Origin: an uncultured Kineothrix sp.
GTDB lineage: Bacteria > Bacillota > Clostridia > Lachnospirales > Lachnospiraceae
DNA: 64,000 bases
NCBI GenBank assembly: GCA_910588855.1
Contig: CAJUSR010000009.1
Span: 78,509-142,508, forward strand
Direction: 5' to 3'
Of the stretch, positions 57,531 through 64,000 are shown piece after piece. The notes beneath the pieces were generated by a model, which worked only from the letters and a program-made list of their open reading frames with translations, searched no databases and had not been told where the DNA came from. The stretch's first letter is position 1, and each line of letters starts with the position of its first letter. A program made the position numbers and the translations under genes.

Positions 57531-57905
57531 TTACCTCTCCTCGTCCTCACTTTTCCCCTTATTTACTTCATCAATCAGCTTTGACATATTTACGCCATAA
57601 GCAATGGATTGATCCATGATAAAAAGAATCTCCGGGGTATTCCTTAAGTTGACCTCTTTCGCCAATTGGTTCCTGATATAGCCTGCAGCGCTTTTTAGCC
57701 CTTCCAGCGTATTCGCCTGCACGTCCTCATCCCCCAGAACGCTAATCCAGGCTTTACAAGTTTTCAAATCCGGGGCCACCTCTACCGATACCACGGAAGT
57801 CAGCGGGCTGATACGCGGGTCTTTAATCCCTCCCCGTATGATTTCCGCCAATGCCCTCTGCACTTCCCCGTTAATCCTTGTACTTTTTATACTGTTTTTT
57901 TTCAT
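57531..57905 (-). CDS. rbfA: 30S ribosome-binding factor A
   Basis: 124 residues: KSTRINGEVQRALAEIIRGGIKDPRISPLTSVVSVEVAPDLKTCKAWISVLG, then EGLKSAAGYIRNQLAKEVNLRNTPEILFIMDQSIAYG, the complete RbfA KH-like fold. It assists late 30S maturation and cold adaptation. A 117-base GC-rich spacer separates it from infB. Confidence 0.95.
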   Translation of the reverse strand: MKKNSIKSTRINGEVQRALAEIIRGGIKDPRISPLTSVVSVEVAPDLKTCKAWISVLGDEDVQANTLEGLKSAAGYIRNQLAKEVNLRNTPEILFIMDQSIAYGVNMSKLIDEVNKGKSEDEER

Positions 57906-57959
57906 AATTCTATTTATGCTCCTTTCCCCTTCCGGTCACCCGGACAGTTGCCATACCGG

Positions 57960-58021
57960 CCAGTACCCCCGCCGCAGGCGGCAGGGCATCCGGCTCTTAC
58001 GGCAATCGCCCGTAAGGCGCC
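57960..58021. other. GC-rich hairpins in the infB-rbfA spacer
   Basis: CTTACGG(C) and CCGTAAG form a stem at about 57996-58017, and CCGCCGCAGGCGG at about 57969-57981 can fold on itself. They begin right after the infB stop. No T tract. They could be an RNA processing point or a REP-like sequence within the operon. Confidence 0.45.
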
Positions 58022-58022
58022 G

Positions 58023-61000
58023 TTACCGGGGCACTTCCACCATAATATAGGCCTCTACAATATCCAGTTCCTGCATCTGGTCAAAGCCGTCAAAGACAAG
58101 CCCACATTCATAACCGGCCTTTACCTCTTTTACATCGTCCTTAAAACGCTTCAGGGAACTTAAGGCACCTTCATAAATCTGGTCGCCTTCCCTGGTGATG
58201 CGTACCTTGCATTCTCTCTTGAACACACCATCCAATATATAGGAACCGGCAATATTCCCCACTGCCGAGGCCTTGAATATCTGGCGTACTTCTGCATGGC
58301 CGATAACCTTTTCTTCAAAAATCGGATCCAACATCCCTTTCATAGCCGCTTCCACATCTTCAATCGCCTGGTAAATAACTTTATACAGCCTGATATCCAC
58401 GCCTTCCCTCTCGGCTACCGCCTTCGCCATAGCATCCGGCCTTACATTGAAACCGATAATAATTGCAGAAGATGCCGACGCCAGGGATACATCTGATTCC
58501 GTAATGGCCCCTACACCGCCGTGAATGCATTTTACCACTACTTCCTCGTTGGAAAGTTTCAGCAGACTTTGTTTTACCGCTTCCACGCTGCCCTGTACAT
58601 CCGCTTTGATAATCAGGTTCAGTTCCTTCAAATTCCCCGCCTGAATCTGTGTAAAGAGGTCGTCCAGAGACATTTTCGATTTCGTATCCTCCAGCATTCT
58701 TTCTTTATTTTGTGCAAGATAAGTCTCCGCATAAGATTTTGCCGTCTTGTCGTTCTCATGGGCGATAAATACTTCGCCGGCGCTGGGAACATCGGAAAGC
58801 CCAAGGATTTCTACCGGCGTAGAAGGGAAGGCTTCTTTTACCCGTCTGCCCTTATCGTCAATCATAGCCCTTACTTTGCCGTGGCTGGAACCTGCGGATA
58901 TAAAGTCTCCTACATGAAGCGTTCCCTTCTGCACAAGCACCGTTGCCACCGGTCCTCTTCCTTTATCCAGCTCCGCTTCGATTACAAGACCTCTTGCACG
59001 TCTCTTCGCGTTTGCCTTAAGCTCAAGGATTTCCGCCGTTAACAGAATGGTCTCAAGCAGGACATCAATGCCTTCACCGGACTTCGCGGATACAGGCACA
59101 AATTCCGTGCTTCCGCCCCAATCTACGGGAATCAATTCATATTCCGTCAATTCCTGTTTTACCCTGTCAACATTTGCATTCGGCTTATCTATCTTATTCA
59201 CTGCAACGATAATTTCAATCCCTGCCGCTTTTGCATGGTTAATTGCTTCTACCGTCTGAGGCATTACACCATCGTCGGCCGCTACCACTAAAATTGCAAT
59301 ATCCGTGGAGTTTGCCCCTCTCATCCTCATAGCGGTAAATGCCTCATGTCCCGGCGTATCCAGGAAAGTAATCTTCTCTTCCCCTACCTTTACGGTATAT
59401 GCGCCGATATGCTGCGTAATCCCGCCCGCTTCCTTATCCGTCACATTCGTTTTGCGGATAGCATCCAACAGGGACGTTTTGCCGTGGTCGACATGGCCCA
59501 TAACACAAATGACAGGAGGACGTTTTGCCATATCCTCTTCTTTTTCTTCTTCCTCTTTTAACAATTCCTCTATTACATCTACTTTTTCTTCTTTTTCACA
59601 GATAATTTCGTATTCAATCGCAATGTTTTCCGCCTCTTCATAAGTCAGTTCCGAATTGACCGTTACTATCTGCCCCTGTAAAAACAGCTTCTTAATAATG
59701 ACGGAAGGCTGCATCTTCATCTTATCGGCCAGTTCCTTAATGGTTAAGGAATCTGGTATCACAATTACTTTAATCTGCTCTTCTTTTACTTCTTCCACTT
59801 TCTTCTCCGGTTTAATAAACCTTCCCGCTTTATTTTTGCCGGATACCTTTACCTCATCCTCTTCATAAATCAAATCTTTCTTAGAGCGTTTATCTTTTTC
59901 CTGGCTAATCCTGCGCTTTTCCTCATCCCTGTGCTTTTCCTGATCCTTAACCGGGCTCTCCGGCATGAATCCTTTAGAGGCTGCAGGCTTTCTGAATTTA
60001 TTGTCCTGCCCTCCATTTCCTCTGTTAGGGCGGTCGTTATTTCCAGAAAACCGGTTAAAACCTTGACCGCCAGAAGAATTGCGCCTATCCCCTTGATTAT
60101 TTTCAAAAGGTCTGCGGCCCTGTCCTTCAGGTCTTCTGTTGTCATTCCTATTATTGTTCCTATTTTCATTTCTATTCTCGTTCCTATTATCCTGACGTCT
60201 TTGCCCTTCCCCGTTCCTCGGCCTTTCTTGCCTATCCGTTCTGGGGTTCTCCGGCCTCTCCTGCCTGTCGCGCCTGAAATTATCCGTACGCTCCGGCCTG
60301 TCTTGCCTGAAATTATCCGTTTTCTTCACCTGAGCCGTTTCAGCCGCAACTGCCTGCGTATTTGCCGGCTTATCCGGCCTTGCCGTTTTGGTTTCCGCAG
60401 CAGTTTCCTGCCGTTTGGTTTCCGGTTTCCCGGTAAACTTCGTATCCCTTTTCGGTGGATTATTGTGTGCCGGCACCATAGTCACCGGAGGTGTAGGAGA
60501 CGGCGGCGTAAGAGGTTTTACCGGACGGTAAGGCGCCAGCTTCTCCGGCTTATCCTGTCTGGAGAAATTCCCCTGCCTTTGGTTGTTCGCCGCAGCCTGC
60601 GGCTTCCTCTCCCTATCCCCCGCCGGTTTCGGTTTTTGCCCCGGCATTTTACTGTTATGAGGGTTGCTCACAAAAATAATCTTTTTCTTTTTCTTTGGTG
60701 CCTCGTTGGCATTTTCTCCCTCTTTCGCCATAGGTTTCTCCTCTTTCTTCTCCTTTTTCTCTTTCGGCTCGCTTTTTTCTTCTTTTTTGTCCGGCGATTC
60801 TGTTTTCACCGGCGCCTCCGCCTTCATCTGCTCTGCCGCTTTGGGTGTTTCCGTCTTTGCCGGCGCATCTTTTTTTACGGTTTCCTCTGCCGGCTTGGCT
60901 TTTTTAAAGTGTCCCCTAACCAGTTCCACCGCATCTTCCTCAATGGAACTTTGCGCCGCTTTTACATCTATTCCTTTTCCCTGCAAAAAAGCAATCAGCT

Positions 61001-61055
61001 CTTTGCTCTGCCTATCCAATTCCTTCGCAAGTTCATGTACTTTCATTTTCGCCAT
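58023..61055 (-). CDS. infB: Translation initiation factor IF-2 with long low-complexity N-terminus
   Basis: About 1010 residues, long for IF-2. The first 55 residues are the IF2-N helix bundle (MAKMKVHELAKELDRQ...). A linker of about 350 residues rich in Lys/Glu/Pro and then Arg/Asn/Gly/Gln follows (RQERPRNGEGQRRQDN, NRNENRNENRNNNRND repeats), then a second IF2-N-like domain (VIPDSLTIKELADKMKMQPSVIIKKLF). The GTPase has VMGHVDHGKTSLLDAI, DTPGHEAF and NKIDKP; domains II-IV end VEVPR. Start at 61055 with GGAGG eight bases upstream; it overlaps the L7Ae gene end by 23 bases. Confidence 0.97.
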   Translation of the reverse strand: MAKMKVHELAKELDRQSKELIAFLQGKGIDVKAAQSSIEEDAVELVRGHFKKAKPAEETVKKDAPAKTETPKAAEQMKAEAPVKTESPDKKEEKSEPKEKKEKKEEKPMAKEGENANEAPKKKKKIIFVSNPHNSKMPGQKPKPAGDRERKPQAAANNQRQGNFSRQDKPEKLAPYRPVKPLTPPSPTPPVTMVPAHNNPPKRDTKFTGKPETKRQETAAETKTARPDKPANTQAVAAETAQVKKTDNFRQDRPERTDNFRRDRQERPENPRTDRQERPRNGEGQRRQDNRNENRNENRNNNRNDNRRPEGQGRRPFENNQGDRRNSSGGQGFNRFSGNNDRPNRGNGGQDNKFRKPAASKGFMPESPVKDQEKHRDEEKRRISQEKDKRSKKDLIYEEDEVKVSGKNKAGRFIKPEKKVEEVKEEQIKVIVIPDSLTIKELADKMKMQPSVIIKKLFLQGQIVTVNSELTYEEAENIAIEYEIICEKEEKVDVIEELLKEEEEKEEDMAKRPPVICVMGHVDHGKTSLLDAIRKTNVTDKEAGGITQHIGAYTVKVGEEKITFLDTPGHEAFTAMRMRGANSTDIAILVVAADDGVMPQTVEAINHAKAAGIEIIVAVNKIDKPNANVDRVKQELTEYELIPVDWGGSTEFVPVSAKSGEGIDVLLETILLTAEILELKANAKRRARGLVIEAELDKGRGPVATVLVQKGTLHVGDFISAGSSHGKVRAMIDDKGRRVKEAFPSTPVEILGLSDVPSAGEVFIAHENDKTAKSYAETYLAQNKERMLEDTKSKMSLDDLFTQIQAGNLKELNLIIKADVQGSVEAVKQSLLKLSNEEVVVKCIHGGVGAITESDVSLASASSAIIIGFNVRPDAMAKAVAEREGVDIRLYKVIYQAIEDVEAAMKGMLDPIFEEKVIGHAEVRQIFKASAVGNIAGSYILDGVFKRECKVRITREGDQIYEGALSSLKRFKDDVKEVKAGYECGLVFDGFDQMQELDIVEAYIMVEVPR

Positions 61056-61386
61056 GCTCACTACCTCCGTCTTCTTGTTCAACCGCTTCCAAATGCTTCC
61101 TTATGGACTTCGCAAAACCCTCATTCGTAACCGCCAACGAAGTGCGCATCTCTTTTCCCATCGCATGCCCCAGTTCCTCTTTCTTCCCGTACCGGAACAT
61201 AGGCACTCCGTAAAAATCACACATATTGCGGAACATTTTTACAGTATTATCCGATGCATCCTCACTGACGATTACCATCTCCGCCTTGCCCTTTTTTACT
61301 GCTTTCTCTGTAGAAAAATTTCCGGTTACTACATTTCTGGATCTGACTGCCAGCCCAAGCAATGAATAAACTTTATCCATTTTCAT
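61033..61386 (-). CDS. L7Ae/L30e-family ribosomal protein (YlxQ-like)
   Basis: 117 residues: KVYSLLGLAVRSRNVVTGNFSTEKAVKKGKAEMVIVSEDASDNTVKMFRNMCDFYGVPMFRYGKKEELGHAMGKEMRTSLAVTNEGF, the L7Ae fold that binds kink-turn RNA. In B. subtilis YlxQ sits at the same position between ylxR and infB. The ATG at 61386 has GAGG six bases upstream. It overlaps infB. An extra 165-base spacer precedes it, unlike the tight spacing usual in this operon. Confidence 0.9.
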   Translation of the reverse strand: MKMDKVYSLLGLAVRSRNVVTGNFSTEKAVKKGKAEMVIVSEDASDNTVKMFRNMCDFYGVPMFRYGKKEELGHAMGKEMRTSLAVTNEGFAKSIRKHLEAVEQEDGGSEHGENEST

Positions 61387-61486
61387 ATTTCACCTCATTT
61401 CTGCGCGTCTTCCTGCGCAAAACCAATTTGGCTTGCAAGTTTGTGGATGCCGCGCAGACACAAACTTGGGATTTTAAATTTTTCAT
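61373..61486 (-). CDS. Possible 37-residue leader ORF overlapping the L7Ae gene start
   Basis: A short frame from ATG 61486 (GGGAG four bases upstream) encodes 37 basic residues (MKNLKSQVCVCAASTNLQ...RRKTRRN) and ends in TAA at 61373-61375, overlapping the start of the L7Ae frame. The same DNA contains a perfect 10-bp hairpin, CAAGTTTGTG/CACAAACTTG (61436-61468). It may be a coupled leader peptide or simply chance. Confidence 0.3.
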   Translation of the reverse strand: MKNLKSQVCVCAASTNLQAKLVLRRKTRRNEVKYENG

Positions 61487-61552
61487 CTTGCTCCCTTTCA
61501 ATCCCGGAGGCTTTCTGCAAAGCATCCGTCTTCCACAGCAAATCAAAAATTT

Positions 61553-61813
61553 TCAGCCCTCAAATTCCTTTTCCAGCTTTTCATATATTTCATCAGGGAT
61601 GCCTATCTTCAAAGAACGCTCCAGCCCTTTGCTTTTCCTCGCACGCTTCAGGCATTCCGCCTGCCTGCAAAGGTATGCGCCTCTTCCGTTTTTCTTCCCT
61701 GTCATATCCAATACAATGCTGCCGTCTTCCGTTTTCAAAACACGCATCATTTCCTTCTTACTTCTCATTTCCAGACATCCGACGCATTGCCTCAAGGGGA
61801 TTTTTTTTGCCAT
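61553..61813 (-). CDS. YlxR-family nucleic-acid-binding protein (DUF448)
   Basis: 86 residues: RQCVGCLEMRSKKEMMRVL, then GRGAYLCRQAECLKRARKSKGLERSL. These are the two conserved blocks of the YlxR family. The GRGAYLC motif is the core of the likely RNA-binding surface. It follows nusA by 21 bases, in its standard place. Confidence 0.93.
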   Translation of the reverse strand: MAKKIPLRQCVGCLEMRSKKEMMRVLKTEDGSIVLDMTGKKNGRGAYLCRQAECLKRARKSKGLERSLKIGIPDEIYEKLEKEFEG

Positions 61814-61834
61814 ATGCCACCTCTTTCAACTAAA

Positions 61835-63262
61835 TCATCCTTCCGTCAGCTCTTCCTCTGCCTCCGCTTCATAAGGTTCTTCCCCGTCATAGGATTCTTC
61901 CTCTCCATTGGGCTCTTCCCCATCATAGGATTCTTCCTCTTCATTGGGCTCTTCCCCATCATAGGATTCCTCTTCTTCATAGGATTCTTCCCCGTCGTAA
62001 GATTCCTCTTCTCCATTGTAAGATTCCTCTTCTCCATAAGATTCTTCCCCGTCGTAAGATTCCTCTTCTCCGTAAGATTCTTCCCCGTCATCCCCTTCTT
62101 TCATGGATTCTTCTTCTGGCATTTCTGCTTCTAAGCCGTCTTCATCCCCTTCCAGCTCTTCCCCGTATTCATCCTCTTCATATTCATCATATTCATCAAT
62201 ATAATCTTCATAACGGAAACCGGGTGCATCTTTCGCCTGCGTCTCGCTCTTAATATCTATCTTATAACCGGTCAGCCTTGCTGCAAGCCTTGCGTTCTGC
62301 CCCTCTTTACCAATGGCAAGGGAAAGTTGGTAATCCGGCACAACTACTTTCGCCGTCTTCTCATCCGGATCTGCAAATACGGCAACGATTTTTGCCGGGG
62401 ACAACGCATTCTGGATTAAATTGCCCGGGTTCTCATCCCAATTGATAATATCAATCTTTTCCCCTCTCAGCTCTTCTACGATTGTATTTACCCTTGTTCC
62501 GTTAATGCCGACACATGCGCCTACCGCATCTACATTCGGATTGTTTGACCACACCGCCATCTTTGTACGGCTTCCCGCTTCCCTTGCGATGCTCTTGATT
62601 TCTACCGTACCATCTTTAATCTCCGTCACTTCGGATTCAAAAAGACGTTTTACCAGCTCCGGATGGGTACGGCTTACCAGAATGCGGGGACCCTTCGGAG
62701 TATTTTTCACTTCCAGGATATATACCTTAATCCTTTCCGTCGGCTTGAACATTTCGCCTTTCACCTGTTCGCTCTCGTTTAATATACCGTCCGCTTTCCC
62801 AAGGTTAATGCTGATATTCCTTCCCACGTAACGCTGCACAATGCCCGTTACGATATCCTTTTCTTTCTCATAATATTGATTGTAGATAACGCTTCTTTCT
62901 TCTTCCCTGATTTTCTGCAGGATAACATTTTTCGCATTCTGTGTGGCAATACGTCCAAATTCTTTGGATTTAATCTCCACATGGATGATATTCCCCAATT
63001 GCGCCCTTTTGGAAATCTTCAACGCGTCCTCAAGGGAAATCTGGACACAGTCATCCTCCACTTCCTCCACAACTTCTTTCTCCGCATAGCACAAAAAATC
63101 GCAGGTTTCTTTATCAATTTCTACTTTTATATTATCCGATTTTCCAAAATGGTTTTTGCAGGCTGTTATCAACGAATTTTCAATAGCATCAAATAAGGTT
63201 TCCTTGCTTATTTCCTTTTCTTTCTCCAAGATATCCAATGCTTCCATTAATTCTTTGTTCAT
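61835..63262 (-). CDS. nusA: Transcription termination/antitermination protein NusA with acidic repeat tail
   Basis: 475 residues. The N-terminal domain (MNKELMEALDILEKEKEISKETLFDAIENSL), S1 domain (KDIVTGIVQRYVGRNISINLG), and two KH domains (GACVGINGTRVNTIVEELRGEKIDII; LSLAIGKEGQNARLAARLTGYKIDIKS) end near residue 345. Then about 125 residues follow that are almost all Glu, Asp, Gly, Ser, Tyr, with the recurring unit EESYDGEEPNEE or EESYGEEESYNGE. Firmicutes NusA normally stops after the KH domains (about 350-400 residues). Second gene of the operon after rimP. Confidence 0.96.
   Translation of the reverse strand: MNKELMEALDILEKEKEISKETLFDAIENSLITACKNHFGKSDNIKVEIDKETCDFLCYAEKEVVEEVEDDCVQISLEDALKISKRAQLGNIIHVEIKSKEFGRIATQNAKNVILQKIREEERSVIYNQYYEKEKDIVTGIVQRYVGRNISINLGKADGILNESEQVKGEMFKPTERIKVYILEVKNTPKGPRILVSRTHPELVKRLFESEVTEIKDGTVEIKSIAREAGSRTKMAVWSNNPNVDAVGACVGINGTRVNTIVEELRGEKIDIINWDENPGNLIQNALSPAKIVAVFADPDEKTAKVVVPDYQLSLAIGKEGQNARLAARLTGYKIDIKSETQAKDAPGFRYEDYIDEYDEYEEDEYGEELEGDEDGLEAEMPEEESMKEGDDGEESYGEEESYDGEESYGEEESYNGEEESYDGEESYEEEESYDGEEPNEEEESYDGEEPNGEEESYDGEEPYEAEAEEELTEG
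61860..62095. repeat. Short tandem repeats encoding the NusA acidic tail
   Basis: The plus strand shows GGATTCTTCC(C/T)C... units repeated about ten times (for example ATAGGATTCTTCCTC, ATTGGGCTCTTCCCC), with sub-units of 15-18 bases and larger 36-bp periods. Several long units (61877-61990) are nearly identical, so strand slippage can be expected to change their number. Confidence 0.8.
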
Positions 63263-63291
63263 TTCTCTCTTTTCCTTTCTTCTTTTCCTCG

Positions 63292-63756
63292 TTAAAAATC
63301 AAATGCCAGCCTGATGACTGCAATCTCTTCCCTTGCAAAAGCCATCGCTTCGCCTTCCGTTTCTATTGTTATGGAATTTCCATCGTACCCTTTCAAAACG
63401 CCTTTAAATTCCTTGCACTTGTCGATTGGCTTATAAGTCTTTATTTCCACTTCCTCGCCTATGCTCTTTTCCAGGTGTTTATCCTTTTTCAAAACTCTTC
63501 CAAGCCCTGGGCTGCTCACTTCCAGAATATATGCATCTGCAATAAAATCTTTTTCGTCCAATGCATCCGACAACGCCCTGCTCACCCGTTCACAATCGTT
63601 AATATCCACACCTTCCGGCTTATCGATATAGACCCTCAAATAAAAGTCGCTGCCTTCCTTTACATATTCCACATCATAAATTTCTAACCCTTCCGCTTCC
63701 ACAATCGGTAAAAGAAGTTCCTCCGTCCTTCTTTCATATGTTTCCTTTTTAGACAT
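63292..63756 (-). CDS. rimP: Ribosome maturation factor RimP
   Basis: 154 residues: LLLPIVEAEGLEIYDVEYVKEGSDFYLRVYIDKPEGVDINDCERVSRALSDALDEKDFIADAYILEVSSPGLGRVLKK, the complete RimP N-terminal domain, then the SH3-like end FKGVLKGYDGNSITIET. It is needed for 30S maturation. First gene of the rimP-nusA-ylxR-L7Ae-infB-rbfA-nrnA-truB-ribF group. Confidence 0.96.
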   Translation of the reverse strand: MSKKETYERRTEELLLPIVEAEGLEIYDVEYVKEGSDFYLRVYIDKPEGVDINDCERVSRALSDALDEKDFIADAYILEVSSPGLGRVLKKDKHLEKSIGEEVEIKTYKPIDKCKEFKGVLKGYDGNSITIETEGEAMAFAREEIAVIRLAFDF

Positions 63757-63826
63757 CCTCCCACCCGTTCCTTTCCCTATATTTTGCTGCTGCCCACTCC
63801 CCGGGGAACGGCAAAATTCATCCTTT

Positions 63827-63858
63827 CCGCAAAAAGAGTGGACTCACAAGTCCACTCT
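63827..63858 (-). terminator. Terminator-form hairpin in the rimP leader (possible attenuator)
   Basis: AGAGTGGACT (63835-63844) pairs perfectly with AGTCCACTCT (63849-63858), 4-base loop, followed on the minus strand by TTTTTGCGG. It lies between the likely rimP promoter and the rimP start, so it would stop transcription before the operon unless read through. Confidence 0.7.
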
Positions 63859-63887
63859 AATTAACGGTAACATATTATCTTCTTATA

Positions 63888-63916
63888 ACTATAGCACCTG
63901 CAGCAAGAAAATGCAA
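63888..63916 (-). promoter_or_regulatory. Probable promoter of the rimP-nusA-infB operon
   Basis: Minus strand TTGCAT (63911-63916), 17-base spacer, TATAGT (63888-63893); start near 63881 and leader of about 125 bases. The rest of the right end (63917-64000) shows no gene. Confidence 0.5.
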
Positions 63917-64000
63917 GGATAAAATAAGAATCTGCCATCTGTGGCGTGTAGGATTACAATACATGTGTTACAACTGAATAAATAAAAAGCAGGGATACTG

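Noticed and set aside
59931..61130. 399-codon plus-strand frame opposite infB
   Set aside because: Arises from the biased codon use of the Arg/Asn/Lys-rich IF-2 linker; Arg/Phe/Leu-rich nonsense translation.
61860..62095. CRISPR-like array in the NusA region
   Set aside because: Repeats are contiguous, in frame and coding; no unique spacers of constant length.

Overview
The window looks like chromosome of a Gram-positive, endospore-forming anaerobe of the Clostridia, most probably Lachnospiraceae. The evidence is the Firmicutes gene order, a complete spoIIIAA-AH operon, spoIVB next to spo0A, CotF-like coat genes, a stand-alone glycyl radical protein, and a class B sortase with an SPXTG-type substrate. 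Nearly all genes are on the minus strand. I see no tRNA, rRNA or CRISPR array.

Layout. 1-5.4 kb: a cell-surface/exopolysaccharide locus read leftward (class B sortase, LCP-family protein, secreted SPXTG protein, start of a sugar-phosphate transferase). It is preceded by a tyrosine recombinase gene enclosed by two 28-bp inverted repeats, each resembling a recombinase core site. A promoter inside the segment points outward on the far side, so the segment looks like a self-encoded invertible switch for the surface locus. 5.4-13.2 kb: a membrane protein of unknown function, cinA, pgsA, rimO, then rpoZ-gmk-remA-yicC and two MGMT-family genes. 13.2-25 kb: a looser accessory stretch holding rqcH, a GNAT enzyme, a LysR-controlled CMD/cupin-DUF3737 operon, a broken Uma2 gene, two coat genes, mntP, a HAD phosphatase, an AraC regulator and a double NUDIX protein. 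Three diverged copies of one palindromic non-coding repeat family lie in its gaps, and a second REP-like element forms the 3' end of the AraC gene. 25-28.3 kb: a SpoVB/MurJ-type flippase and glgA.

28.3-48.3 kb closely follows the Bacillus order spoIIIA - yqhY(asp23) - nusB - xseA - xseB - ispA - dxs - tlyA - argR - recN - spoIVB - spo0A. accBC and folD are missing, while nadK, prfC and a transglutaminase lipoprotein are inserted. The gene at the spo0A position encodes only 173 residues: the DNA-binding domain is intact, but the middle of the receiver domain, including the phospho-acceptor region, is absent. 48.4 kb carries a 79-residue GrcA-like glycyl radical protein.

48.8-63.8 kb is the rimP-nusA-ylxR-L7Ae-infB-rbfA-nrnA-truB-ribF operon followed by rpsO-pnp, with a Na/Pi cotransporter and a NlpC/P60 hydrolase between them. 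NusA ends in a long acidic repeat tail. The rimP, rpsO and pnp leaders each contain RNA structure that could be regulatory.

The most noteworthy points are the invertible recombinase segment, the receiver-deleted Spo0A, the SPXTG protein that stops at its sorting motif, the repeat family at 13.5/18.7/21.1 kb, and the long pnp leader hairpin. Everything here was read by eye; family assignments rest on remembered motifs and gene order, not on searches.
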